A DNA stretch of 64,000 bases from a bacterium (GCA_024743115.1 JANSXC010000002.1:288207-352206); one strand, 5' to 3'. Positions 36,223 to 45,647 are shown, numbered from the stretch's first letter. Notes: a model not told the origin generated them from the letters alone. A program made the numbers and translations.

Positions 36223-38193
36223 ATGCGTCCCGACACGATCCAATTCGACGGCCGCGTCCTCTATCTGACGGAGGACGAGGCCAAGCTGCGCGCGCAGCTC
36301 TACGACGGCGTTTCGTTCGACTACGACCCGAACGAGAAGCTCATCGACAACATCTCGACCGACGAGCTCACGCCGGGCTGGGTGTGCTACTACTACGACG
36401 AGACGCTGGCACGTTATTGCCTCGTGGGCCTGCGCGGCGGCAACGTCGAGAAGGATGCGATCAAGAACGGCGGTTTCGGCGTGATCGTCTCGGGCGTCTC
36501 CAAGGGCTGCGGCAGTTCGCGCGAGACCGCGCCGTTCTCCGAGCTCAAGGCGGGCGTGAAGCTCGTGATCGCGAAGAACATCGAGAAGATCTACGGTCAG
36601 AACTGCCAGAACATCGGGCTGCTGACGTCAACCGACTTCTCGTTGCTCGAGCGCATCAAGGCGGGGGAAGCCATTCCGATCGAGGAGTTCACCAAGGGGC
36701 TCGATCCGATCGCCGCGGAGATCGTTCGTCATGGCGGGCTGTTCGCCTACAACCAGGCACGGCTCGCCGGCAAGACGGTGCCGCCGGCGGTCGAGACGCA
36801 GGCGCGACCGATGACGCTCTGCGAGAAGATCATCAGCCGACGCGCGATCGCGGACGCCAAGACGGGTGAGCTCGGCATCGCGGCGGTTCAGCCGGGCGAT
36901 GCGCTGTTCGTGCGCACGGACGTCCGGTTCTCGCACGAGTACGTCACGCCGATGGCCGAGGCGCTGTTCAAGATGGGGCTCGGCGAGGATGCGCAGATCA
37001 ACGACCCGGGCAGCGTGTTCGCGTTCCGCGATCATCTGACGTTCCTCGATCGCGTCATGCCGCAGAAGCACATCGACATGGGGCTCAAGGAGCAGGCCGC
37101 GTCGCTGGCGACCGTGCAGGAGCGCTTCACGACGTCGCAGGGTGTGCGGCTCTACGGCGAGGTCGAGCGCGAAGGCAAGACCGTCGGTAGCGAAGGCATC
37201 TGCCACAACATCGTCATCGAGGACCTCGCCGAGCCGGGCCAGCTCGTGATCGGCACCGACAGCCACACGTGCATGGCGGGGGCGATCGGGTGCTTCGCAT
37301 TCGGCGTCGGTTCGACCGACATGGCGAACTCGTGGTTCACGAAGGACGTGCGCGTCAAGGTGCCCGAGTCCGTGCGGGTGAACCTCACGGGTGAACTGCC
37401 GGCGGGCGTCGCGGCCAAGGACGTGATGCTCTATCTGCTCAGCGACGAGTTCTTCAAGAGCGGCGACGGCATTGGCAAGGTGCTGGAGTTCGCTGGTCCG
37501 GGCACGATGGGGCTGCCGCTCGACGAGCGTGCGACGCTCACGAACATGGCGGTCGAGGCCGGTAGCTTCACCGGCATCATCGAGGCCGACGAGGTCGTGG
37601 TCGATTATATCGGCGATCAGCGCGGCGTCGACAAGGCCACGCTGCGCTCGCAGATCGTGCGCGCCGACGCGGGCGCGACCTACTGCAAGACGTTCGACAT
37701 CGACCTGTCGCAGTTGGCGCCGATGGTTGCGACCCCCGGGGATCCGCGCAACGGCGTTCCGCTCACACAGCTGCGTTCGGATGCGGGTGAGGTCAAGGTG
37801 AACATCGCCTACGGCGGGTCGTGCACCGGCGGCAAGAAGGTCGACATGGACATGTATGCCGGCGTCGTGCGGCAGGCCCTCGAGAAGGGGCGCGCGCTCG
37901 CGGACGTGAAGCTCTACATCCAGTTCGGCAGTCAGCGCATCCGCGACTACGCGGAACAGGTGGGCTACATCCAGCTGTTCGAGAGTGCTGGCGTCGAACT
38001 CATCGATCCGAGCTGCGGTGCCTGCATCAAGGCGGGGCCGGGTGTGTCGTTCACGCCCGACGAGGTCACGGTCTCGGCGATCAACCGCAACTTCCCGGGG
38101 CGCTCCGGTCCGGGACAGGTCTACCTGGCGAGCCCGCTCGTCGTCGCGGCCAGTGCATTTCTCGGCTACATCGGCGGGCCCGAAGAACTGTAG
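36223..38193 (+). CDS. Aconitase-family hydro-lyase with swivel domain first (permuted order)
   Basis: The chain has 656 residues. The N-terminal about 180 residues are a swivel domain (LeuD-like; GFGVIVSGVSKGCGSSRE with GSSRE at 97-101). The catalytic core follows (about 195-656). [4Fe-4S] ligands are visible as GTDSHTC (Cys350) and SCGAC (Cys598, Cys601). The domain order is swivel then core, the reverse of canonical AcnA/LeuC-LeuD fusions; AcnB also has the swivel first but adds a HEAT domain that is missing here. It could be an aconitase, a homoaconitase or an isopropylmalate-type enzyme; citrate synthase in the same window makes aconitase attractive, but the substrate cannot be fixed by eye. 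Confidence 0.85.
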   Translation: MRPDTIQFDGRVLYLTEDEAKLRAQLYDGVSFDYDPNEKLIDNISTDELTPGWVCYYYDETLARYCLVGLRGGNVEKDAIKNGGFGVIVSGVSKGCGSSRETAPFSELKAGVKLVIAKNIEKIYGQNCQNIGLLTSTDFSLLERIKAGEAIPIEEFTKGLDPIAAEIVRHGGLFAYNQARLAGKTVPPAVETQARPMTLCEKIISRRAIADAKTGELGIAAVQPGDALFVRTDVRFSHEYVTPMAEALFKMGLGEDAQINDPGSVFAFRDHLTFLDRVMPQKHIDMGLKEQAASLATVQERFTTSQGVRLYGEVEREGKTVGSEGICHNIVIEDLAEPGQLVIGTDSHTCMAGAIGCFAFGVGSTDMANSWFTKDVRVKVPESVRVNLTGELPAGVAAKDVMLYLLSDEFFKSGDGIGKVLEFAGPGTMGLPLDERATLTNMAVEAGSFTGIIEADEVVVDYIGDQRGVDKATLRSQIVRADAGATYCKTFDIDLSQLAPMVATPGDPRNGVPLTQLRSDAGEVKVNIAYGGSCTGGKKVDMDMYAGVVRQALEKGRALADVKLYIQFGSQRIRDYAEQVGYIQLFESAGVELIDPSCGACIKAGPGVSFTPDEVTVSAINRNFPGRSGPGQVYLASPLVVAASAFLGYIGGPEEL

Positions 38194-38234
38194 CACCCGA
38201 CCGCCAAGAGTCGGCGGCCGTCACGGGACGGCCG

Positions 38235-38708
38235 TCACAAACCTGTCGGGCGAGCCGGCTTCTCGGTCTTGCGCCAGCGCACGACGACCACCGTGAGCAG
38301 GACCGGGACGGCGGCGCAGGCGAGCCAGAACCAGAAGGTCCAGGCCGCGCTGACGCCGCGCAACATGCCGGGGCCGCGGATCACGTCGAACGCGAGCATC
38401 AGTGCAGCGATGGCGACGATCATGAGGCTGCCCGGACGGGCCGCCTGCTTCGACGCCTTCGACTGGGTCTCGACGAGCGCGAGGATCACGGCGAACGCGC
38501 CGGCGCAGGCGCACGTGAAGCCCGCGGTCGACTGCCAGCCCGGCGGGCCGGTCGCGGCCGAGAACAGTCGCTGGAACGCGACCTCGGTCCACGGCCAGCG
38601 CGTGGCAAGGACGAGCACGGCTGCGCTCGCACACAGCGCCCAGAGCCACGCGGGCGGCTCGGGTCGCAGCGGCAGGCGGTCGGGATCGGGAGAGGGCAGG
38701 AAGTTCAT
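38235..38708 (-). CDS. Small integral membrane protein, function unknown
   Basis: The protein has 157 residues with four hydrophobic segments (about 20-38, 58-78, 92-110, 120-142) and a short basic C-terminus. No motif was recognised. It lies convergent to the aconitase gene and may form a minus-strand unit with nothing else, since the next minus-strand gene begins about 500 bp away. Confidence 0.6.
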   Translation of the reverse strand: MNFLPSPDPDRLPLRPEPPAWLWALCASAAVLVLATRWPWTEVAFQRLFSAATGPPGWQSTAGFTCACAGAFAVILALVETQSKASKQAARPGSLMIVAIAALMLAFDVIRGPGMLRGVSAAWTFWFWLACAAVPVLLTVVVVRWRKTEKPARPTGL

Positions 38709-38785
38709 CGCGCCGTAGGCCGGTTTTGGGCCACGGCCGGCGATTCGTCCAGCCCCGGAATCACCAGATACCGGGGTGCGGCGGG

Positions 38786-39214
38786 CTACTTGTCTTGTTC
38801 GGCAGACTCTCCCATCGCCTCGGCGTCGGCCTTGGCTACGTCGGCCTTCTCACCGGCGGATGGCCGGTATTCGACGCTGACGTCGGTGATGACGGGCGTG
38901 AGAACCCAGGTGAAGGGCGGGAAGCCGTACCAGTAGTTCTCGCTCGACGTCTGGAAGACCCGCACGTGGTCGCCATCCTTGTCGGCGATCTGGCGCGTGA
39001 TCTCGTTGACCATCGTGTCGATCGTCGTGTTGCCGAGCACCGGCAGGATGATGCCGACGTTGAGACCGACGTTGGTGACGGTGCGCACGTAGACTTCTTC
39101 GCCGTCCGGGCCGACGCGCTTGTTCCAGTGGGTGGCGGCGCTGTGGAACGAGCAGGCCGGCAGCAGGGCGAAAAGGGCGGTGGCAGCGGCGAAACGGAAA
39201 CGTGAGGTGATCAT
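38786..39214 (-). CDS. Small lipoprotein, function unknown
   Basis: The protein has 142 residues. The lipoprotein signal has LLPAC (Cys21). The mature part is a single beta-rich domain (VRTVTNVGLNVGIILPVLGN), followed by a charged C-terminal tail of about 25 residues rich in Ala, Asp and Glu. No family was recognised. Its ATG overlaps the earliest possible start of the next plus-strand gene by two bases, so the two share a start region or the neighbour really starts further in. Confidence 0.65.
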   Translation of the reverse strand: MITSRFRFAAATALFALLPACSFHSAATHWNKRVGPDGEEVYVRTVTNVGLNVGIILPVLGNTTIDTMVNEITRQIADKDGDHVRVFQTSSENYWYGFPPFTWVLTPVITDVSVEYRPSAGEKADVAKADAEAMGESAEQDK

Positions 39215-39329
39215 GGCCGGGATCGAACCCGGATTCGCGGCGCTACACAAGCTCGTGCTGCGCCGCGGTCGTCCCGGGGTGAGAACGCGGCTCATCCGGC
39301 CGGGTCGCCGGGCCGATGAACCCGCTCGG

Positions 39330-40286
39330 ATGGACCCGCGGGACGACGACGACGATTGGGCGCCGCTGCCGGAGGCGGTTTGCGGGACGCATCCGGGCGA
39401 AGACATCGAGCTCGCGCCGGTACCGAAGGCGCCGGTGGTCGACGAGCCGGCCGAGGCCGCCCGGTCGGTTGGCGAACAGCGCGTGCTCGCCGACGAGGCG
39501 CGCGCGGAGGCCGCGGCGCTGGCGCAGTTGCAGCGTCGCCTCGCCGCCGCCCCGAAGAAGGGCTCGCTCGTGGATGCCTATGCAATGCGGGCCGATCGTG
39601 ACCGCCGTCGGCGGCGGGCGGCCAATGCTCCGGACCTCGCGGCGACGAGTGTCCGCAGCGACCTGACCGGTGCGGACGTGCCGCTCGAGGTGCGCTACAC
39701 GGCGGGCAAGGCGTCGCGCGATCCCCGCGAAGACGAAGTCTGGTACTGCGAGCTGCCGCGTGCGGAGCAGGATCACCTGCGGGAGAAATGGGCGGCGGAG
39801 CGCGAGCAGCGGCGTCCGGTGGGAAGTATCAAGCTCGACCGCATGCTTGCGGCGGCGGCCTCGGGTGGCGGGCTCGCGGGGTTCGCGGGGCTGCTCGGAA
39901 CGCCCATGGGGGTCACGGCAGGGCACGTCGGTGCGCTGATCGTTGTCGGTGCGATCGCCGCCACGTTCGCGCATGTCACGCGTGGTGGGCGGCACGGTTG
40001 GGCGCTGGCCGGGATGGTCACGTTCGGCGCCGTGCTGGGGCCCTTCGTCTTTGCCGTGCCGTTCGTCATCTACGTCGCGATGCTGTTGGCCTACGGGTTC
40101 GGCGCGTTGGGCATGGGTGAGGAGATGCGGGCGTCCGGGGGCTTCGATGCCCGCCGGCGATGGTTCCCGTTCGGCGCCCCGGCGCGACTGCGCGGTTCGC
40201 TCAGCGAATCCGCAGCTGCTCCGTCTGTCGCTCACCCGCCTGCAGAACGAGTTGCCGATCCACGACCAGCTGACCGTCGAGCGTGA
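39330..40286 (+). CDS. Membrane protein with acidic N-terminal region, function unknown
   Basis: The protein is about 318 residues from the ATG at 39330; the ATG at 39213 would add a 39-residue basic stretch and collide with the lipoprotein start, so the later start is preferred. The N-terminal half is charged, with a run of Asp residues and a basic run near residue 90 (RDRRRRRAAN). Three hydrophobic segments make up about residues 165-260. The C-terminal about 29 residues overlap the convergent carboxypeptidase-regulatory-like gene by 86 bp. The true end could therefore be affected by the overlap. No family recognised. Confidence 0.55.
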   Translation: MDPRDDDDDWAPLPEAVCGTHPGEDIELAPVPKAPVVDEPAEAARSVGEQRVLADEARAEAAALAQLQRRLAAAPKKGSLVDAYAMRADRDRRRRRAANAPDLAATSVRSDLTGADVPLEVRYTAGKASRDPREDEVWYCELPRAEQDHLREKWAAEREQRRPVGSIKLDRMLAAAASGGGLAGFAGLLGTPMGVTAGHVGALIVVGAIAATFAHVTRGGRHGWALAGMVTFGAVLGPFVFAVPFVIYVAMLLAYGFGALGMGEEMRASGGFDARRRWFPFGAPARLRGSLSESAAAPSVAHPPAERVADPRPADRRA

Positions 40287-41340
40287 CCCGGGCGCGGTAG
40301 AGTCCGCCCGCGATCGCCGTGTCGAGCCAGCACGTGCCCGGACCCGGTGGCGCATCGTCCGCGGCGAGCCGGCCGCGCTCCGTCACCTGTAGCCAGCGCC
40401 GAGAGACCTTTGGGCCGCCCGCGAGGCGCAGTTCGAGTTCGATCGCGCGCTGCTTTGGGTCGAAATGGTTGCCGCGCAAGTCGACGATCTCGAGGCCGAT
40501 GACACAGCCGGGTTCGAGCGTCGCGTGTTCGTCGAAACCGTTGTTGCCGGTGAGCTCGAAGATCCGTGAGAACGGCAGCAGCGGCAGCAGCTCACCGGCA
40601 TCGTCGGTCGCGACCAGGCGGATACCGTAGCTGCCGGGCTCGAGTTCCGGCAGTTCGTAGCGACCCGTCGGGACGCCGGTGCGCCGCGACCATAGCATGC
40701 GGCCGCGCTGCCAGTTGTCGGGCGGCGGTGTCGTCGTCAGCCGCCAGGCGTCGACGCGCACGTGCGGCACGGGTTGCCCGGTGGGGTCCTGCACCGTGAT
40801 CGCGATCCCGGCCGCGACGGCCGCACGGTCGAGGTAGGGGGTCAGGGTCGTCCGGGGGGCGTCGGTTGCCGGAGCGGTGAGCGTTTGCCGCTTCGGCACG
40901 TAGCCCGGCGCCTCGACGACGAGCTCGCCGGTTGCGGTCGGTGGGATGATCAGTGCGAGGCGGCCGTCCTCGCCGTCGCCGCCGATCCGCACGCGCGGGT
41001 TCGTGAAGGTCGCGCGGAAGGTCGGAACGGCCAGATTCGTGCCGGCATCGATCGGGGTGATCAGCACGTTCGGCGAGTCGGGCGGCGAGGGTGCGGTCGT
41101 CTCCGCTGTCGGGTTGCCATACGGATCGGATCCTTCCGTCTCGTCATCGCCCGGGTCTTCCGGCGGTGGCTCCACCGGCGCGCGTTGGATCTCCGCGTCG
41201 CCGCCGCGCCGCTGTTTGCCGTTCTCTGCAGCTTCCTGCCGATCGGCGGGCGCGAGGCCGGCGTCGTCGCCGCGGGTCACGAACCAGATCGCGAGCCCGG
41301 CGAGGGCGAGGAGCAGGGCTGCAGCGAGCGCTTGACGCAT
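40201..41340 (-). CDS. Membrane-anchored carboxypeptidase-regulatory-like protein
   Basis: The protein has 379 residues: an N-terminal signal-anchor (about 3-20), a long Pro/Glu/Asp-rich linker (about 30-95), then beta-sandwich repeats of the carboxypeptidase-regulatory type. An example is IAITVQDPTGQPVPHVRVDAW, shortened in its typical form to GQPVPHVRVDAW, with GRYELPELEPGSYGIRLVA after it. The protein appears to be an envelope binding or structural protein; similar repeats form the outer part of the sigma factor at 22.5 kb. Its 3' end overlaps the convergent gene by 86 bp. No enzymatic motif was found. Confidence 0.7.
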   Translation of the reverse strand: MRQALAAALLLALAGLAIWFVTRGDDAGLAPADRQEAAENGKQRRGGDAEIQRAPVEPPPEDPGDDETEGSDPYGNPTAETTAPSPPDSPNVLITPIDAGTNLAVPTFRATFTNPRVRIGGDGEDGRLALIIPPTATGELVVEAPGYVPKRQTLTAPATDAPRTTLTPYLDRAAVAAGIAITVQDPTGQPVPHVRVDAWRLTTTPPPDNWQRGRMLWSRRTGVPTGRYELPELEPGSYGIRLVATDDAGELLPLLPFSRIFELTGNNGFDEHATLEPGCVIGLEIVDLRGNHFDPKQRAIELELRLAGGPKVSRRWLQVTERGRLAADDAPPGPGTCWLDTAIAGGLYRARVTLDGQLVVDRQLVLQAGERQTEQLRIR

Positions 41341-41367
41341 GTCGGCATCGTGCCGAAGCTGCCCGCA

Positions 41368-42678
41368 ATGGTCCAGGCCACGAGCCCCGCGAGTTCGCGT
41401 CGTCGCCGCTCGCTATCGGCGCGGGTGGCGCTCGGCCTTGCGGCGTTGATCGTCGGCCTTGGCCTCGCGGAACTGGCGGCTCGTCTGCTGGTGCCCGCGT
41501 CGCGCTACATCAGCCCAGAGATCCTCGCGAAGAACCTGCAGTGGGCCGATGGTCAGCAGCTCTACGAGCTCGATCGCGAACTCGGGTTCGTGCCGCGGCT
41601 CGGCAACTCGCAGTACGACCGCTACGGGATCGCGCGTGACAGCCGGAAGGTGCCCGACACCGCGATCGGGCCGCGGCCGGGTCGTCGCATCCTGTTCCTT
41701 GGCGACTCCGTGACCCGCCGGAAATCGATCATCGACCCGTTGGAGGATTTTGCGCCGAGCTCGGGCGTGGAGCTGCTGAACGCTGGCGTCGAGAGCTGGA
41801 ATCCGGAGCAGGAGGTCGGGTTCTACCTGCGGCACCAGAGCCAGCTCGCGGCGGATCACGTCGTGCTCTGGCTGCACAACAACGACCTCACCGCGACCGC
41901 GCTCTGCCTCAAGGACGTGGCGAGCGGGGACTATGTGCTGGCGACGCCGGGTTCGCACGTCGCGTTCTCGCCGACGCTCTACGATTGGAGCATGCTGTAT
42001 CGCATGTTCGTGCACTCGCGGTTCGTGCACGGTGCGAGTCCGGGCAACTACCTGGCGCGGCAGAACGAGGTGGCGGCTGCGCTCGCGCGATTGCGTGACG
42101 AGGTGCGCGGGCGAAATGCAGAGCTGACGATCATGGTGCTGCCGATCCTCGCGAGGGCGGCCGAGCAGACCGAGCACGAACGGGCGGCGCGGCAGGCGCA
42201 GCTCGCGATGATCGGGCGGCTCGGGGTCGGATTCGTCGACCTGCAGCCCGTGGCCGATGAGCTCGCGGCGGCGGGGATCGGTCTCCGCGTGGTGCCCGAG
42301 GACCCCTGGCATCCGAGCATCGAGTGTGGCGAGGTGCTCGCGGCGGCCGCAGCCCAGCGGCTGTTCGACATGCCGGCAGTCGAGGTGGTGGCGGCGCCGC
42401 GCGTGCTGCGATCGCCGCAGCGGGTCGTGGTCGAGTGCGCTGAGCGGCCGCGCGCGGAGTACGAGGTGCAATCGACGCCGCATCTCGGGGCTGCGGCGGC
42501 TTGGGCGACGACGTCGCATGGCAGTCTTGACGGCGATGGTCGGCGGGAGTTCACGATCGCGCAGCAAGCTGCGGGCATGACGGAACAAGCAGTGCTCTGG
42601 TCGCGCGTCGTCGTCCGGGACGGCGGCAAGGAAGAGTTGGCCAGCTGGCCCTGGCCACGGATCGTGCCACGGCAATGA
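41368..42678 (+). CDS. Membrane-anchored SGNH/GDSL hydrolase (copy 1)
   Basis: The protein has 436 residues with a basic N-terminus and one transmembrane helix (about 20-40). The SGNH block I is ILFLGDSVT with Ser114. A distinctive VESWNPEQEVGFYL / DHVVLWLHNNDL segment follows, and the catalytic Asp-His pair is likely DPWHPS (about 305-310). The extra C-terminal 110 residues form a beta-rich domain. SGNH hydrolases of this kind often remove or add acetyl groups on surface polysaccharide, so that is a plausible role. A paralogue follows 121 bp downstream. The ATG lies 27 bp from the divergent carboxypeptidase-regulatory-like gene. Confidence 0.82.
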   Translation: MVQATSPASSRRRRSLSARVALGLAALIVGLGLAELAARLLVPASRYISPEILAKNLQWADGQQLYELDRELGFVPRLGNSQYDRYGIARDSRKVPDTAIGPRPGRRILFLGDSVTRRKSIIDPLEDFAPSSGVELLNAGVESWNPEQEVGFYLRHQSQLAADHVVLWLHNNDLTATALCLKDVASGDYVLATPGSHVAFSPTLYDWSMLYRMFVHSRFVHGASPGNYLARQNEVAAALARLRDEVRGRNAELTIMVLPILARAAEQTEHERAARQAQLAMIGRLGVGFVDLQPVADELAAAGIGLRVVPEDPWHPSIECGEVLAAAAAQRLFDMPAVEVVAAPRVLRSPQRVVVECAERPRAEYEVQSTPHLGAAAAWATTSHGSLDGDGRREFTIAQQAAGMTEQAVLWSRVVVRDGGKEELASWPWPRIVPRQ

Positions 42679-42799
42679 GCACAACTCGACGAACGACGGG
42701 TGCGTCCCCTAGTCCTGATGTCGCCGCGCTGCGCTGCCCCGGGGGCGACAGGAATCGCGCGCTTGCGCCGGCCCCACGGAGCCGGGAAGCTGCAGTTTC

Positions 42800-44173
42800 A
42801 TGAGCGCGAAACCCGGACGATCGCCGTTGCGGCTGCGCACTCGGCTGCTGTTCGCCGCGATCGCGTTCGCATTCGCGGTGGTCGTAGCGGAGTTCGCCGT
42901 GCGGGCGTTGATGCCTGCCGGGCGCCTGCTCAGTCCAACAGCGGTCGAGCTCTTCCACGAACGCGCGCGATCGGAGGCCGACATGATCCAGGCCGATCCG
43001 GAGCTCGGACACGTGCCGGTACTCGGTGGCAAGGTCTACGACAAGTTCGGGCTGCTGCGCCGTTGGGGACCGCGCGGCAGCGTCGTGGCGAAGCGTCCGG
43101 GGGTGCATCGCGTCCTCTTCCTCGGCGATTCGGTGACGCGGCGGGCGACGATCGCGGCGCCATTGCGCGAATGTTGGCGGCGCTGCGGTGGCGAGGTCGA
43201 GCTGCTCAACGCCGGGGTCGAGAGCTGGAACCCGGTGCAGGAGGTCGAGTTCTACTTCCGCCATCAGAAGGCGCTTGCGCCCGACCACGTGGTGCTCTGG
43301 CTGCACAACAACGACCTGTCGGAATCGACGGTCTCGTGCTTCCACGACGGTGAGTTCAAGCTTTGCAACCCCGGGTCACTCGTCGCACTCGATCCGGAGT
43401 GGTACGGGCGCAGCATTCTTTATCAGCTCTGGGTCCACAGCCGGCATACGGACCGACTGGCGCCGGAGCACTACACGTTCCGCGCGGCCGAGGTCGAGGC
43501 TGCGATTGCGCGATTGCGCGACGAGGTCATCGGCCGCGGTGCCCGTTTGACCGTCGCGCAGCTGCCGATCTTCGCCGCCGAGGCGGATTGGTTGCCGCAC
43601 GAGCGCCGTTCCCGCGAGCTCGCGATCGCGATGCTCGGCCGCCTCGAGGTCGAGCACTTCGATTTGCAGCCGGTCTGTGAAGAGCTCGTGACGCTGGGAC
43701 TGCCCGTGCGCGACCAGCCGACGGATCCGTATCACACCGACGATGTCGCCGGCGCCGTGTTTGCTGCCGCCGCGGCGGAACGGCTCGGTGTGACCGCGGT
43801 GGTCCAGGTGCATGCGACGCCACGCCGCGTCGGTCGTGATGAGGAGCAGAAGCTCGTGATCGATGCCGGCAAGAAGTTCGGCGGTCGCAAGTTCCTGGTG
43901 TTGGGCTCGCTCGTCGGGGTGACGCCGGTGACGAACCTGCCGCGCGGTGAAGTGCCGCTCGCGGACGACAGCTATCTGCGAGCCACTGCCGCGGTCGATG
44001 AGCCGCGATTCACCGGCCAGCTCGATCCTTCGGGGCGGGCCGAAGTCGCGATCCCGGTGCCGGTCGGAGTCGCGAGCGCGGCGATCGTCTGGCACTGCGC
44101 GGTCGTCGCCGATCGGCGCGGCATCCACTACGAAGCCGTCGGTTGGCCCGTGCCGATGCTCGTGCGCGAGTAG
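42800..44173 (+). CDS. Membrane-anchored SGNH/GDSL hydrolase (copy 2)
   Basis: The protein has 457 residues and the same layout as the gene before it: a basic N-terminus, an anchor (about 16-34), FLGDSVTRRATI with Ser111, the shared VESWNPVQEVEFYF and DHVVLWLHNNDL segments, and a DPYH pair for the catalytic Asp-His. The C-terminal beta domain differs more between the copies. The duplication is older than that of the kelch genes. A role in polysaccharide deacetylation or acetylation is inferred only from the family. Confidence 0.82.
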   Translation: MSAKPGRSPLRLRTRLLFAAIAFAFAVVVAEFAVRALMPAGRLLSPTAVELFHERARSEADMIQADPELGHVPVLGGKVYDKFGLLRRWGPRGSVVAKRPGVHRVLFLGDSVTRRATIAAPLRECWRRCGGEVELLNAGVESWNPVQEVEFYFRHQKALAPDHVVLWLHNNDLSESTVSCFHDGEFKLCNPGSLVALDPEWYGRSILYQLWVHSRHTDRLAPEHYTFRAAEVEAAIARLRDEVIGRGARLTVAQLPIFAAEADWLPHERRSRELAIAMLGRLEVEHFDLQPVCEELVTLGLPVRDQPTDPYHTDDVAGAVFAAAAAERLGVTAVVQVHATPRRVGRDEEQKLVIDAGKKFGGRKFLVLGSLVGVTPVTNLPRGEVPLADDSYLRATAAVDEPRFTGQLDPSGRAEVAIPVPVGVASAAIVWHCAVVADRRGIHYEAVGWPVPMLVRE

Positions 44174-44192
44174 CGAACCGGCGCCCGACTCC

Positions 44193-45647
44193 CTACTTCC
44201 GCACCTCGATCTCGATCTCGGGTGTGTTGAGCTTGCCGTGCCAGATCGAGGTGTCGGCGGCGTTCCATACCGACGGCTTGGAGTGGAAGAGGATTCGGAC
44301 GCGATGCTTGCCCGGCAGCTCCGAGAGCTTCTTGCCGTCGTTCCGCCAGTAGTCCGGGTGCACGACGAGGGAGCGTCGCACGCCGGCGGGGTGGGGTTGG
44401 AACGAGTCCAGCGCCGAGATCATGATCGGGATGCGCTGCCGCTGCTGCCATTCGACGCCGTCGACGACGAGCGTGAAGTGCAGTGGCTGCGGGATCTTCG
44501 CGATCGTCGAGCCGGCGTAGTTGTACTTCTTGGCCGTGGTGCCGACGTTCTCGATCTGCAGCGCGAAGGGCGTCTGATCTGCTGAGTCCGGGCTCCGTGA
44601 CCACACCAGGCGGGCGCGGAGGCCCTGGTGCGCCTCGCCCCAGTCCGAAACGCTGCCGGCCATCACGATCGCGGTGTCGGTGACGGGGGCCTCGTCCCAC
44701 GTCGGCCACGGCATGTAGCTCGGTGCCGGGATCGACTCGACGCTGAGTTCGATGCGGTACTCGCCGGGCAGTTCGGGGAACCATCGCATCGTGCGACTCC
44801 TCGGCAGGTGCGTGGCGCCCCAATTGCCGTCGGCCCGCCAACCCGTTCGCGTCGGGCCGCCGACGAGCCGTGGGCGTATGCCGGCATACTGAACCTCGAA
44901 GTCGCGCAGCCGCACGACCTGCTTCTTGCGCTCGTCGCGGACCTGGAAGAACTTGCCGTCGGCCGGCGCCCAGCGGGCTTCGAACGGCTCGCCTGCGGGT
45001 GGCGTGATCTTCGCGCGCAGGACGACCGGCAACACCGCCATGCGCAGCGTGCCGATGTGGGTGCCGCGATCGACGGCTTTGCTGACGCCGTCGTGGGTTT
45101 CGCCGAACGGCAGCGGCATGACGCGGATGGGGCGGCGCGGGTCGTGGTCGCTCTTGTTGTGCCAGTGCAGCTCGATCGCGGCGTCGGAGAACAGCGGCGA
45201 CTCGGCACCGCCGCGTGGTGCGATGTCGAGGTGAAAGTGCTCGTTGTCGATGCCCGGCTGTTGCTGGTCGATCGTCGGCGCGTCGTGGTTGCCGACCTGG
45301 TTGTCGGCCGCCGGCGGGCCGGGTTCCTTGCCACTGGCCTCGTCGCCGCGCTCGCTCGGCGGCCAGACGAAGACCGCGACGACGGCGAGCAGGGCGGCGA
45401 GTGCAAGCAGCGGGCGCAGCACGCCGATGCCACTCGGGGTCGGTCGTGGCGCGGCATCGCGTTCGAGCGCTTCCCCGAGCAACGCATCGGTGGCTTCGAG
45501 CACCGCAAGCTTTTCGCGGGCCGTAGGGTCGTCCTGCAGCCGGGCGAGCGCCTGTTGGCGTTCGTCACCGGCGAGTTCCCCGTGCACGAGCGCGACGAGC
45601 GTGGCGTCCAGGTCGTCGTCGGGTTTCATCGGGTTGGCGTCGGTCAT
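44193..45647 (-). CDS. Membrane protein coupled to an ECF sigma factor (probable anti-sigma/regulator)
   Basis: The protein has 484 residues. The N-terminus (about 1-70) has the helical layout LVALVHGELAGDERQQALAR typical of anti-sigma cytoplasmic parts. A transmembrane segment follows (about 75-95), then a Pro-rich linker and a large beta-rich extracytoplasmic domain. No His-x3-Cys-x2-Cys zinc motif is present. The start is fixed by a strong AGGAGAG 6 bp before the ATG. It overlaps the sigma gene stop by 4 bp, the usual arrangement for anti-sigma factors. The big outer domain may sense an envelope signal. Confidence 0.72.
   Translation of the reverse strand: MTDANPMKPDDDLDATLVALVHGELAGDERQQALARLQDDPTAREKLAVLEATDALLGEALERDAAPRPTPSGIGVLRPLLALAALLAVVAVFVWPPSERGDEASGKEPGPPAADNQVGNHDAPTIDQQQPGIDNEHFHLDIAPRGGAESPLFSDAAIELHWHNKSDHDPRRPIRVMPLPFGETHDGVSKAVDRGTHIGTLRMAVLPVVLRAKITPPAGEPFEARWAPADGKFFQVRDERKKQVVRLRDFEVQYAGIRPRLVGGPTRTGWRADGNWGATHLPRSRTMRWFPELPGEYRIELSVESIPAPSYMPWPTWDEAPVTDTAIVMAGSVSDWGEAHQGLRARLVWSRSPDSADQTPFALQIENVGTTAKKYNYAGSTIAKIPQPLHFTLVVDGVEWQQRQRIPIMISALDSFQPHPAGVRRSLVVHPDYWRNDGKKLSELPGKHRVRILFHSKPSVWNAADTSIWHGKLNTPEIEIEVRK

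Noticed and set aside
39211-39300. A tRNA-like T-arm on the minus strand (CCGGG TTCGAT CCCGG)
   Set aside because: The loop has 6 nt instead of 7, and no matching acceptor or anticodon arm was found at the right distance; the stretch is inside coding sequence.
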